Positions 47,533-56,426 of a DNA stretch of 64,000 nt are shown piece by piece. The position numbers and the translations under genes were made by a program. The stretch's first letter is position 1. Every line of letters begins with the position of its first letter. The stretch spans positions 1 to 64,000 of the forward strand of contig JAEWMY010000026.1 in NCBI GenBank assembly GCA_023393015.1, read 5' to 3'. The notes beneath the pieces are model-generated. The model was not told where the DNA came from, ran no database searches, and saw only the letters and a list, made by a program, of their open reading frames with translations. The DNA comes from Spirochaetota bacterium (GTDB taxonomy: Bacteria; Spirochaetota; Spirochaetia; Treponematales; Treponemataceae).

Positions 47533-49749
47533 ATGAACAGATTCAAGGCCCTTTTGCCGATGCTCGTCGGCCCGCTTCTCTTTTCCTTCGCGGAGGTTTC
47601 GTTCCGCGCGCCCGACATCAACGCGCGCAACGATGTCCTCTTTACCGTCAGGACGGAGGTCCAGGGCGAGCGTTCGTACGATACCCTGTTCCTCCGCTCG
47701 ATCGACGGCGGCGACGTCGAGCAGTTAACCTGCTTTCCCGAGTCGATCGAATCGCTTTCAGGCGGCCGCGTCATGCAGGTGCGCAACCGGTTCGGCACCG
47801 GACGGTACGATCTCGGCACGGGAACCTTTTCGTGGATCACCGAAACGCGTCCCTTCGTCACCGGAGGGGGCGTCCTGCCCGGAGCGCTTCCCGACGTCGC
47901 GACGAGTCCCGACGGAAGGTGGCTCGTCTCGATCGAGGCGGTCAGCCCCGCGCGCGGCAAGCTCGCGCTCTACGACGCCTCGCGCGGCGTCCGGTATATC
48001 CTCGCCGAATCCGTCGAGCGGGGATCCGTTCCGGTAACGTGGTCTCCCGATTCCTCCGTTATCGTCTACGCCGTCGGCGGAACCCTTCATTTCGCCAGGC
48101 CCGAATCGTTCTTTTCCGTTTCCGCGGTCGGCGAGGCCTTTCGGGTGCTGGGCCCGGGTTCCGTCTCCTGCGTGGCCTGGTACGGCCCGTCGCGTTTCCT
48201 GTACGCCTCCGGGGCGAACGTCTACCGCGTGCAATCCTCCGAGCTTTTCGCACGCTCCCTCTACAGCCCGCTCATCGGGGTAGGCGCGCTCGCGGGAAAG
48301 CTTCCTTTCGCTTTCGATCCCGCGTCGGATTCCTTCTCCGCCTCCTCCGACGGGAACTCGATTCTCGTGTCGCGCAAGGCGCGCGCCGTCTACTTCGTTC
48401 CGCTCGCGGGAGACGACTACGCGAGCGTCTCGCGGCCGGCGCAACTGCCCTGGCTTCTCCTTCCGGGCAATACGGCGTCCGTGAACTCGAGCTGGTCGGC
48501 CGGTAACGGGCCGATCGTGTTCTCGCGTTCCGTAACCGACGGTGCGATCGCCGTTCGGGCCTGGCGGCTCGCCGATTCCGACTCCGGCAAGGCCTTCGTT
48601 CCCGCGGTCGTTCCCGACTCCGCGCGCGACGCGGTCGTCTCGCGCGACGGGGACTTCGTGGCCTTCGTCCTTCCCGACGCGGTCAAGGTTTTTTCCGTCT
48701 CGTCCTGGAACGAGGTGGCGCAGTGGCGGGACGAACGCCCCGTCACGGTGGCGTGGGCCGACGGTTCCCGCCTCTTTGTCGGCGGCGAGGAAACCGTGCG
48801 CAGGTGGGATTTCCGCGCCCTCTCGTCCGAACTCCTCCTCGTCTCCGCGGTTTCGACCTCGGGATGGGACGAACACGAGGCGGGCGTCGTCGCCGAAACG
48901 GCCAGGAACGGCAGGATCGCGTATGCCGGGAAGATGAAATGGAACTTGTCCGCGTCGTCGCGCATCCGCCCTCCCTCGAGCGCGAACGCATCCTGGAGGC
49001 TGTACGTCGACAACGGCCTCGGTACCTATTCGAACATGCTGTACGTCCGCTCGGCGCGAAACCCGGCCGGCACGACGCCCATCGTTCCGGAGAAACCGGG
49101 AAATCGCGGGACGGATAAGAGAATGGCGCTCGCGTTCGACGCGGTTGACGGCATCGAAGGGCTTCCCCGCGTGCTCCACTCGCTGTCGCGCCGCTCCCTC
49201 CGCGCCACGTTCTTCTTCAACGGGGAGTTCGTGCGGAGAAACCCGGCGGCCTGCGTCGAGATCGCGAAGGCCGGGCATCAGGCGGCCTCGATGTTCTTTA
49301 CGACGTGGGATCTCGCCGGACCTTCGTACCGCATCGACGAGGATTTCATCATGCGCGGTCTCGCGCGTAACGAAGACGATTTTTACAACGCGACGGGGCG
49401 GGAGCTGAGCCTCTTGTGGCACGCGCCCCATTACGTTTCCTCTCCACTGATCGAGCGCGCGGGATCGCGCGCCGGATACCGGTACGTCACGCCCGACGTA
49501 ACGCCGGCCGACTGGGCGACCGTCGAGCAGGATTCCCTCATGCCGGGCACCTACAAGCGTGCCGCCGACATCGTCGAGGAGATCGTGCGCGCCCTCAAGC
49601 CCGACTCGATCGTTCCCGTCAGGATCGGCGTCGCGCCCGGAACCCGCGAGGATTACCTGTTCGACAAGATCGACGTCCTGCTGAACGCGATCATCGAGGA
49701 GGGATATACGATAGTCCCGGTTGACGCCCTGTCGGAAAAGGCCCGTTAG
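47533..49749 (+). CDS. Beta-propeller protein with degenerate polysaccharide-deacetylase domain
   Basis: 738-residue exported protein. Signal peptide (about 1-20). Residues about 30-480 form repeated beta-strand units with SPDGRWLVS and SPDSSVIVY, typical of WD40/TolB-like propellers. The C-terminal 200 residues resemble a NodB polysaccharide deacetylase (RATFFFNGEFVRRNP, LLWHAPHY), but the metal motifs are altered: TFDDG reads AFDAVDG, and the HxxxH of GHEIGNHTYTH is replaced by SMFFTTWD. It may therefore bind rather than deacetylate sugar. ATG at 47533 has AGGA at 7 nt; the ATG at 47518 overlaps the previous stop and has no such site. Confidence 0.75.
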   Translation: MNRFKALLPMLVGPLLFSFAEVSFRAPDINARNDVLFTVRTEVQGERSYDTLFLRSIDGGDVEQLTCFPESIESLSGGRVMQVRNRFGTGRYDLGTGTFSWITETRPFVTGGGVLPGALPDVATSPDGRWLVSIEAVSPARGKLALYDASRGVRYILAESVERGSVPVTWSPDSSVIVYAVGGTLHFARPESFFSVSAVGEAFRVLGPGSVSCVAWYGPSRFLYASGANVYRVQSSELFARSLYSPLIGVGALAGKLPFAFDPASDSFSASSDGNSILVSRKARAVYFVPLAGDDYASVSRPAQLPWLLLPGNTASVNSSWSAGNGPIVFSRSVTDGAIAVRAWRLADSDSGKAFVPAVVPDSARDAVVSRDGDFVAFVLPDAVKVFSVSSWNEVAQWRDERPVTVAWADGSRLFVGGEETVRRWDFRALSSELLLVSAVSTSGWDEHEAGVVAETARNGRIAYAGKMKWNLSASSRIRPPSSANASWRLYVDNGLGTYSNMLYVRSARNPAGTTPIVPEKPGNRGTDKRMALAFDAVDGIEGLPRVLHSLSRRSLRATFFFNGEFVRRNPAACVEIAKAGHQAASMFFTTWDLAGPSYRIDEDFIMRGLARNEDDFYNATGRELSLLWHAPHYVSSPLIERAGSRAGYRYVTPDVTPADWATVEQDSLMPGTYKRAADIVEEIVRALKPDSIVPVRIGVAPGTREDYLFDKIDVLLNAIIEEGYTIVPVDALSEKAR

Positions 49750-51173
49750 CGGTACCGGACGAGGGGAGCGAGCGCCTTCGCGATCGCGTCGAGCGCGCGG
49801 ACCGGCGGTGAGGATTCCCGAATCGTCCTGTCGGCGACGAGCGGGCGCCGGTACGCGACCCTCCCGTCGATTGAGTATTCCACGCAGCCGACGACGTCCC
49901 CGGCCCGAACCGGCGCGGCGAGGTCCTGATCGGTCACGACGCGCGCGTCGACGACGCCGCCGTGAGGCGGGATGCCGTCCGACGGGACGGACGGAACCGT
50001 CACGGCGCCCGCTCCCGCCGGGATCGCGAAGAGGGATCCGCCTCCCCATACGGTAACCGGAACGGGTTCGACATCGCCGAGCGCGAGCGTCGTCCAGTTC
50101 GCGAACGCCCAATCCATGATAGCCGTTCCGTCCTCGGTCCTGATCCGGTTGCCCTCGCGCGAATCGGCGCCGGCGCCGCCCATGATCACGGCGAGATACC
50201 GCTCGCCGTCCCGCGTCGCCGTCAGGGCGATGTTGTAGCCGGACTCGTCGATATACCCCGTTTTCAGGCCGTCGCAGCCGGGAAGAGTCCCGAGCATGCG
50301 GTTCGTCGCCGGCTGCCACACCGTCGCGGCCCGACGCCCGTCGGGGTAGTTGCGGTCGAGGGGATACGCGAAGTCGCGCAGGGAATGAAACGCCGCCAGG
50401 GTCTCGGGGAATTCGGAAAGATACGCGAGGCAAAAGGAGGCGAACTCGCGTGCCGTAGTCGAGTTGCGCTCGCTCAGGCCCGAAGGCTCGAAGAAGCGGG
50501 TCTTGACGAGGCCGAGGGCCTCTACCGTTTCGTTCATGCGGCCGACGAAGTCCGTGACCGATCCCGAAACGAGATGGGCGATCGCTATCGCGGCGTCGTT
50601 GCCCGAGACCGAGGCCATTCCGGAGAGAAGCTCCCGCGTCGTAACGACCTGTCCCTCGCCGAGGAACATGAGGGAGGAACGCGGCGGGAGGTTGACCGCC
50701 CAGGAATCGGGCGGAGGCTCGAACGCGTCGTCAAGGGAAATCTCTCCCGAGCGCGCGGCGTCGAGGGCGACGTACATCGCTACGAGTTTCGTCATCGACG
50801 CCGGGGGTATCGACTCGTCGGCGTTCCGCTCGAGGAGAACCTCGCCGGTCGCGACGGAAACGACGATCGCGGACCGCGCCCTCGGTTCCGGCACGCGCGT
50901 TCCCGGCGAATCCGCCGCGACGGCGTCGCGCGTCGGAAGCGCGCGCGGGGCGAACAGGCGCGGCGCTTTCTCCCCGAGTGAAGGAGACGAAGATTCGTGA
51001 GACTCGTACGCGGCCCGCGCGAGATCCTCCTCCGCCTTCGAGAGGCGGCCGGGATCGGGATCGAGGCGGGAGTTCGCGTACAGGAGGAGTGTCGTCGTCG
51101 CGATCGCGAGCAAGGCGCCCGCCGCGACGGGCGCGACCGCGCGCGGGCGGCGCGCGGTTCTAGAACTCGGCAA
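49746..51173 (-). CDS. dacA: D-alanyl-D-alanine carboxypeptidase (DacA type)
   Basis: 475-residue low-molecular-weight PBP with an N-terminal membrane anchor (about 15-33). Catalytic motifs are SMTK (126-129), SGN (190-192) and KTG (304-306). The segment TGEVLLERNADESIPPASMTKL is the usual serine carboxypeptidase surround. A C-terminal beta domain (about 375-465) contains two strands resembling PBP5. It trims the terminal D-Ala of peptidoglycan stems. The only in-frame start is TTG at 51173, inside the end of asnS, so expression is coupled to that gene. The anchor is unusual: standard DacA proteins have a cleaved signal and a C-terminal amphipathic helix. Confidence 0.88.
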   Translation of the reverse strand: MPSSRTARRPRAVAPVAAGALLAIATTTLLLYANSRLDPDPGRLSKAEEDLARAAYESHESSSPSLGEKAPRLFAPRALPTRDAVAADSPGTRVPEPRARSAIVVSVATGEVLLERNADESIPPASMTKLVAMYVALDAARSGEISLDDAFEPPPDSWAVNLPPRSSLMFLGEGQVVTTRELLSGMASVSGNDAAIAIAHLVSGSVTDFVGRMNETVEALGLVKTRFFEPSGLSERNSTTAREFASFCLAYLSEFPETLAAFHSLRDFAYPLDRNYPDGRRAATVWQPATNRMLGTLPGCDGLKTGYIDESGYNIALTATRDGERYLAVIMGGAGADSREGNRIRTEDGTAIMDWAFANWTTLALGDVEPVPVTVWGGGSLFAIPAGAGAVTVPSVPSDGIPPHGGVVDARVVTDQDLAAPVRAGDVVGCVEYSIDGRVAYRRPLVADRTIRESSPPVRALDAIAKALAPLVRYR

Positions 51174-52557
51174 GCTTCGGCGCCCTCGGATACGGGATCA
51201 CGTCCCGGATATTGCCCATGCCCGTCACGTACAGGAGAAGGCGCTCGAAACCGAGGCCGAAACCGGAATGGGGAACCGTGCCGTAGCGCCTGAGGTCGAG
51301 ATACCACCAGTAGTCCTTGACGTCGAGGCCGAGCTCGGTGATTCGCTTCTCGAGCTTTTCGAGGTTCTCCTCGCGCTCCGATCCGCCGATCAACTCCCCG
51401 AGTCCCGGCACGAGCACGTCCATCGCGCGAACCGTCTTTCCGTCGGGGTTTTGCTTCATGTAAAAGGCCTTGATTTCCTTCGGATAGTCGGTGACGATGA
51501 CCGGTCTCTTGTGGACGGTCTCGGTGAGGTAGCGCTCGTGCTCGCTTTGCAGGTCGCAACCCCAATAGGGCTTGAACTCGAAGGCGTCCGCGTTCTTGAG
51601 GAGGTCTTCCATGGCCTCGGTGTACGTCACGCGGGCGAAATCGGATTTTACGACCGAGGTAAGGGTGTCGATCAGTCCCTTCTGGATTCTCTCGTCGAAG
51701 AATTTCATGTCCTCCGCGCATTTATCGAGCGCCCACGAAAGGAGGTATTTCACGAATTCCTCGGCCAGGTCCATGTTGTCGAAAATGTCGCAAAACGCCG
51801 TTTCCGGCTCGATCATCCAGAACTCCGCGAGGTGACGCGTCGTGTTGGAATTCTCGGCCCGGAAGGTCGGCCCGAAGGTGTATACCCGGGAAACGGCGGT
51901 CGCGTAGGTTTCCGCCTCGAGCTGGCCCGAAACGGTAAGATTCGCGGGCTTGCCGAAGAAATCTTGCGAGAAATCGACGCCCTTACCGGATTTTCCGAGG
52001 CGATCGAGGTCGAGCGTCGTGACCTGGAACATCTCGCCGGCGCCCTCGCAGTCGGACGCCGTGATGATCGGCGTGTGCACGTAGTTGAATCCCCGTTCCT
52101 GGAAGAAGGTATGCACGGCAAAGGACATTTGGCTCCTCATGCGCGCCACGGCGCCGAAGGTGTTGGTACGCGGCCTGAGGTGGGCGATCTCCCGGAGAAA
52201 CTCGAGTGAGTGGTTCTTTTTCTGGAGGGGGTAGGTATCGACCGGGGCCTCTCCGAGGAGGATGACCGAATCCGCCAGAACCTCCACCGCCTGTCCCGAA
52301 GCGGGCGAGGGTATGAGCGATCCGGTCGCCTGAACGGATGCGCCCGTGGAGACTCGCTTGAGGATCGCTTCCAGTTCGGCGGAGATTCCCTTGTCCCGGT
52401 CGAGCGTTACCTGGATCGAGGCGAAACAGGAACCGTCATTGACTTGTAAAAAGACCAGGTTCTTGGTTTCGCGTTTGGTGCGAACCCACCCGTATATCGT
52501 TACCCGCCGTCCATCCGGCTCCGAAACCAGAATTTCCCTGACAAGTTGTGTTTTCAT
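51160..52557 (-). CDS. asnS: Asparaginyl-tRNA synthetase
   Basis: 465-residue class II aminoacyl-tRNA synthetase. The N-terminal OB-fold (about 15-105; TIYGWVRTKRETKNLVFLQVNDG) precedes the catalytic core with FGKPANLTVSGQLEAE, the FRAENSNTTRHLAEFWMIEPE motif 2 region and motif 3 at GFGLGFERLLLYVTG near the C-terminus. The residue pattern (LAEF, ENSNT) follows AsnRS rather than AspRS. ATG at 52557 is 6 nt after TAGTGT with TTGACC 18 bp before it, again leaderless. It is cotranscribed with dacA. Confidence 0.95.
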   Translation of the reverse strand: MKTQLVREILVSEPDGRRVTIYGWVRTKRETKNLVFLQVNDGSCFASIQVTLDRDKGISAELEAILKRVSTGASVQATGSLIPSPASGQAVEVLADSVILLGEAPVDTYPLQKKNHSLEFLREIAHLRPRTNTFGAVARMRSQMSFAVHTFFQERGFNYVHTPIITASDCEGAGEMFQVTTLDLDRLGKSGKGVDFSQDFFGKPANLTVSGQLEAETYATAVSRVYTFGPTFRAENSNTTRHLAEFWMIEPETAFCDIFDNMDLAEEFVKYLLSWALDKCAEDMKFFDERIQKGLIDTLTSVVKSDFARVTYTEAMEDLLKNADAFEFKPYWGCDLQSEHERYLTETVHKRPVIVTDYPKEIKAFYMKQNPDGKTVRAMDVLVPGLGELIGGSEREENLEKLEKRITELGLDVKDYWWYLDLRRYGTVPHSGFGLGFERLLLYVTGMGNIRDVIPYPRAPKLAEF

Positions 52558-52563
52558 GGAAGA

Positions 52564-52593
52564 ACACTACCATGTTTTCGCGTCCAAGGTCAA
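52564..52593 (-). promoter_or_regulatory. asnS promoter
   Basis: Minus strand: -35 TTGACC (52593-52588), 18-bp spacer, -10 TAGTGT (52569-52564), 6 nt to the ATG at 52557. No room for a Shine-Dalgarno. Confidence 0.6.
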
Positions 52594-52694
52594 AGGTAGA
52601 AGACCCGTAGATAAAAAAATATGCAAAAAAAACGCATAAATATACGAAAAAACGCTTTATTGATTTCATTTTTCCGGAAACGGCTTTTTTGATC

Positions 52695-52723
52695 TTGAAT
52701 AGCGACAGGTATTAGTGTATAAA
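52695..52723 (+). promoter_or_regulatory. Citrate synthase promoter
   Basis: -35 TTGAAT (52695-52700), 17-bp spacer, -10 TATAAA (52718-52723). A GGAGGG ribosome site and ATG at 52755 follow. The flanking 52558-52754 is the most AT-rich non-coding stretch in this part of the window and carries nothing else I can identify. Confidence 0.65.
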
Positions 52724-52754
52724 AATACAATCAAAGTTCCCGGAGGGAAACATT

Positions 52755-54116
52755 ATGCAGTCCGACACTCAATACCCTGTGTTGCTGGAAGGTCTTTCAA
52801 AGCTCGCCGAAAAGAACGACTTTATCGATCCGGGCCTCTACACGAAATTCGACGTCAAGCGCGGTTTGCGCGATTCGGACGGCAAGGGCGTACTTGTCGG
52901 GCTTACCCGCATCGGAAACGTGTACGGGTATGACGTCGTCGACGGGAAGCCCGTGGCTGTGCCCGGGAAGCTTATTTACCGGGGCTATGACGTCGTCGAT
53001 ATCATCAAGGATATCGAAAAGAGCGAGAAGTTCGGCTTCGAGCAGGTAATCTACCTTCTCCTGTTCGGCGAGTTGCCGAACGCCTCGCAGTTGGCCGAGT
53101 TCGACGCCATCCTCGGAGGCTTCCGGGAGCTGCCGAACAACTTCGTCGAGGACATGATCCTGAAGAGCCCCTCGTCCGATATCATGAACAAGCTCGCGCG
53201 CTCCGTGCTCGTCTCGTATTCCTACGATCCGAACCCCGAGGACGTCTCCGTCATCAACAACCTCTTCCAGTGCATCCAGCTTATCGCGCGGTTTCCCGCA
53301 ATGGTCGCGTACGGCTACCAGGCCAAGAGAAGGCACTACGACGGCAAGAGCATGTATCTCCATAATCCGCTCCCCAACCTCTCGACGGCCGAGAACTTCC
53401 TCAGGATGATCCGGGCCGACAAGAACTACGACCGCCTCGAGGCGGAACTGCTCGATCTCGCGCTCATCCTGCACGCCGAACACGGCGGCGGAAACAATTC
53501 TTCGCTGACCGTTCACGTCGTTTCCTCGGCGGATACCGACACTTATTCGGCGATCGGCGCCGCCGTCGGATCGCTCAAGGGCCGGCGCCACGGAGGGGCG
53601 AACATCAAGGTGACCGAGATGATGGACGACATCAAGGCCAACGTCCACGACTGGTCGAGCGAGAAGGAAGTGGGCGCCTACCTCAGGAAGATCCTCCGGA
53701 AGGAGGCCTTCGACCGCTCCGGTCTCGTGTACGGCCAGGGCCACGCCGTCTATACCATCTCCGATCCCCGGGCGACGTTGCTTCGGGAGAAGGCGCGGAA
53801 GCTCGGAGAGGTCAAGAAGTGCTCGGAGGAATTCAACCTCTACTGCCTGATCGAAAGTATATTCCCGGACATCTTCAAGGAGGAGAAGGGCGGAGACAAG
53901 AGCATCTGCACGAACGTCGATTTCTATTCGGGATTCGTCTATACCATGCTCGGCATTCCCCGTGAACTCTATACGCCGATCTTCGCCGTCTCGCGCATCG
54001 CGGGATGGGCCGCGCACCGGCTCGAGGAGATCGTATCCGGCGGCAGGATATACCGCCCCGCGTTCAAGCAGGTGGGTGACTTGCGCGAGTACGTCCCCCT
54101 CGACAAGCGTCGGTAA
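52755..54116 (+). CDS. Citrate synthase family protein
   Basis: 453-residue citrate/2-methylcitrate synthase type enzyme. Catalytic histidines and aspartate are visible in LHAEHGGGNNSS, GQGHAVYTISDPR and NVDFYSGFVY, and the CoA-binding segment is GSLKGRRHGGAN. It condenses oxaloacetate and acetyl-CoA (or propionyl-CoA) to feed citrate-type metabolism. An N-terminal extension of about 70 residues (GLYTKFDVKRGLRDSDGKG) makes it longer than the common 370-430 aa forms. GGAGGGAAAC precedes the ATG. It is monocistronic, with its own promoter and a strong terminator. Substrate preference cannot be told from sequence. Confidence 0.9.
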   Translation: MQSDTQYPVLLEGLSKLAEKNDFIDPGLYTKFDVKRGLRDSDGKGVLVGLTRIGNVYGYDVVDGKPVAVPGKLIYRGYDVVDIIKDIEKSEKFGFEQVIYLLLFGELPNASQLAEFDAILGGFRELPNNFVEDMILKSPSSDIMNKLARSVLVSYSYDPNPEDVSVINNLFQCIQLIARFPAMVAYGYQAKRRHYDGKSMYLHNPLPNLSTAENFLRMIRADKNYDRLEAELLDLALILHAEHGGGNNSSLTVHVVSSADTDTYSAIGAAVGSLKGRRHGGANIKVTEMMDDIKANVHDWSSEKEVGAYLRKILRKEAFDRSGLVYGQGHAVYTISDPRATLLREKARKLGEVKKCSEEFNLYCLIESIFPDIFKEEKGGDKSICTNVDFYSGFVYTMLGIPRELYTPIFAVSRIAGWAAHRLEEIVSGGRIYRPAFKQVGDLREYVPLDKRR

Positions 54117-54173
54117 TAGGCGTCGATGACTACCGGTATCGACGCTCGACACTGAGCTTGCGGAAAAAAAGAA

Positions 54174-54206
54174 GCCGACGGCGATGTGCCGTCGGCCTTT
54201 TTTTTT
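54174..54206. terminator. Intrinsic terminator after citrate synthase
   Basis: Perfect 9-bp stem GCCGACGGC (54174-54182) / GCCGTCGGC (54188-54196), loop GATGT, then CTTTTTTTTT. An A-run on the left also makes it usable by the convergent EF-G-like gene. Confidence 0.92.
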
Positions 54207-54239
54207 TATCTCGCGTGTTTTTTGGCCGGTCGTTTTTTT

Positions 54240-56324
54240 TTAATCGTCCTCCGCTTGCTGCTTGATGAACTCCTTCGCCGCCGCGATCACCTCGTCGGCG
54301 ATCTTTCCCGAAATGGGACTGTAGTGGTCGAATCCCATCTCGAACGAGCCGGTTCCGCTCGTCATGGCCCTGAGGTCGATCGCGTATTTCAGAAGTTCGT
54401 GCTGGGGAACCTGCGCGCGTATCTCCTCTATGCCGTTGCCGAGGCTCGTCTGGCCGAGTATGTGTCCGCGCCGACCCGACAGGTCGCTCATGATGTCCCC
54501 GAGGTAATTGCCCTCGACAAAGACGGTAAGGTTCATTATCGGCTCGAGGAGAATCGCTCCAGCGTTCCGCATTGCGTCCTTGAAAGCGTTGCGCGCCGCG
54601 ATCTTGAAGGCCATCTCGGACGAATCGACCGGGTGTTCCTTTCCGTCAAGGACCGTTACCCCCACGTCAACGACGGGGTATCCGGCCAGGACTCCCGACT
54701 CCATGGCTTCCTTGACGCCCTTTTCGATGCCGGGGATGTAACCCTTGGAGATGGCGCCGCCGAAAACCGCGTTCGCGAACGAGTAGTTCTCGCCGCGTTC
54801 GAGGGCGTCGATGGCAAGCACGACCCGCGCGTATTGACCGTGGCCTCCCGACTGTTTCTTGTGCGTGTATTCCGCCTGGCTCTTCCTCTGGATCGTCTCG
54901 CGGTACGCTATGCGGGGAACCGAGGTATGCACGTCGATCTTCGTCTGGGCCTTGATGCGGTTGAGGATTATGTTGATGTGGAGGTCGCCCATTCCCGACA
55001 CGACGCTTTGCCTCGTTTCCGCGTTGTACGAGAAACCGAGCGTCTTGTCTTCCTCGCACGCTCGGACGAGATACTCCCCGAGCTTGTCCTCGTCCTTCTT
55101 TTCCCTGGCCGATACGGCCATGGAGTAGACGGGGTTCGGCGTCCTGAGGCGCACGAACGGAGGAGTGTCGGCGGCGGCCGCGAGCGTGTCGTTCGTCTTG
55201 GCGAACGGGAGCTTCGCGGCTACGCCGATGTCTCCCGCGCACAATTCCTTCGCCTCGACGAGTTTCTTCCCGACCATGCGGAATATCTTGCCGATTTTTT
55301 CCTTCTTGTTCTCGGTGATGTTGAAGACCTCGCAATCCGAAGCGAGGGAGCCGGTGATGACCTTGATGTACGAAAGCTTGCCGGAGAACTGGTCGTTCGA
55401 CGTCTTGATCACGAGGGCCGCGAGCGGCTGAGCCGGGTTGACCTTGATCGTGAGGTCGGATCCGTCCGGTGCGACCGCGGTCTCGAGCGCGCCTGTCGGA
55501 GCCGGGATGATATCGACGATGAAGTCGAGCAGGGCGCGGACGCCCGAGCCGTTCCGCGCGCATCCGGCGAAGGCGGGAACGATCCGGTTGTCCCGTAAGG
55601 CGAGCTTGAGGCCGCGCACGATGTCCTCGTCCGAGAGACCCGCTTCGTCGATAAATTTGACGAGGAGTTCTTCGTCTCCCTCGGCGGCGGCACCCGCGAG
55701 AATCTCTCGCGAACGCCTGTAGTCCTCGTCGAATTCCTTCGGTATCGGTATTTCCCTCTCGGTTCCGTCCGAAATCTCGTACGCCTTGCCGCGCAACACG
55801 TCTATGACGCCGCGGTAATTGGCTCCGCATCCCATCGGTATGCTGACGGGGCAGACTTCCACCTCGAAGTTCGCGTGGACTTCCTGGACGCAGCGGGAAT
55901 AGCTCGCGCGTTCGTCGTCCATGTGATTCGCGAAAACCAGGCGCGCCTTGTTCCTGCGGTCCAGGTTACGCCAGAGTTTGACCGTCTCTATCTGCACTCC
56001 CGCGCGCGCGTCGAGCGTCATGACGCACAGTTCCGAAGCGCGGAAGGCGGTTATGACCTCGCCGACGAAATCCGAGGACCCCGGAGTGTCCCAGAGATTG
56101 ACCAGGTAGTTCTTCCAGGGAAGATGGACGAGAGACGCGTAAATCGAGATTTTCCGTTCTATCTCTTCCGGGGTATTGTCGCTGACCGTCTTGCCGGAAT
56201 CGACCGTTTCCGCTTTCTGAATCACCCCGGCGGCGAAAAGCAATTGTTCTACAAGGGACGTCTTGCCGGTTTGACCGTGCCCGGCAATCGCTACCGTCCG
56301 AACTACATCAGTGGAAAATCCCAT
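54240..56324 (-). CDS. EF-G-like translation factor GTPase
   Basis: 694-residue elongation factor G paralogue with five EF-G domains. GTPase motifs are divergent: the P-loop is GHGQTGKT (15-22), the switch II motif is DTPGSSDF (79-86, where true EF-G has DTPGHVDF with a catalytic His), and NHMDDE (133-138) replaces NKMDR. Domain IV is recognisable in RETIQRKSQAEYTHKKQSGG, and the domain V ending is intact. It is likely a ribosome-associated accessory factor rather than the main translocase. CAGGAGGGG precedes the ATG. TTGACA/TACCAT lies upstream. Confidence 0.88.
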   Translation of the reverse strand: MGFSTDVVRTVAIAGHGQTGKTSLVEQLLFAAGVIQKAETVDSGKTVSDNTPEEIERKISIYASLVHLPWKNYLVNLWDTPGSSDFVGEVITAFRASELCVMTLDARAGVQIETVKLWRNLDRRNKARLVFANHMDDERASYSRCVQEVHANFEVEVCPVSIPMGCGANYRGVIDVLRGKAYEISDGTEREIPIPKEFDEDYRRSREILAGAAAEGDEELLVKFIDEAGLSDEDIVRGLKLALRDNRIVPAFAGCARNGSGVRALLDFIVDIIPAPTGALETAVAPDGSDLTIKVNPAQPLAALVIKTSNDQFSGKLSYIKVITGSLASDCEVFNITENKKEKIGKIFRMVGKKLVEAKELCAGDIGVAAKLPFAKTNDTLAAAADTPPFVRLRTPNPVYSMAVSAREKKDEDKLGEYLVRACEEDKTLGFSYNAETRQSVVSGMGDLHINIILNRIKAQTKIDVHTSVPRIAYRETIQRKSQAEYTHKKQSGGHGQYARVVLAIDALERGENYSFANAVFGGAISKGYIPGIEKGVKEAMESGVLAGYPVVDVGVTVLDGKEHPVDSSEMAFKIAARNAFKDAMRNAGAILLEPIMNLTVFVEGNYLGDIMSDLSGRRGHILGQTSLGNGIEEIRAQVPQHELLKYAIDLRAMTSGTGSFEMGFDHYSPISGKIADEVIAAAKEFIKQQAEDD

Positions 56325-56368
56325 CTGGCACCCCTCCTGTAGAGTACTGACGTTCGTGTCGTAGGATT

Positions 56369-56398
56369 ATGGTAAGTTCGCTTTGATTGTATTGTCAA
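56369..56398 (-). promoter_or_regulatory. Promoter of the EF-G-like gene
   Basis: Minus strand: -35 TTGACA (56398-56393), 18-bp spacer, -10 TACCAT (56374-56369). Its -35 overlaps the -35 of the divergent coiled-coil gene. Confidence 0.55.
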
Positions 56399-56420
56399 GA
56401 AAATAATATATCATTACTAT
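56392..56420 (+). promoter_or_regulatory. Promoter of the coiled-coil gene
   Basis: -35 TTGTCA (56392-56397), 17-bp spacer, -10 TACTAT (56415-56420), 6 nt to ATG at 56427. Leaderless geometry. Confidence 0.6.
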
Positions 56421-56426
56421 ATACGT

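Noticed and set aside
47758..50433. 891-codon open frame on the minus strand opposite the propeller protein and dacA
   Set aside because: Arg/Gly-rich composition typical of antisense GC shadows; the genes on the other strands have clear motifs.
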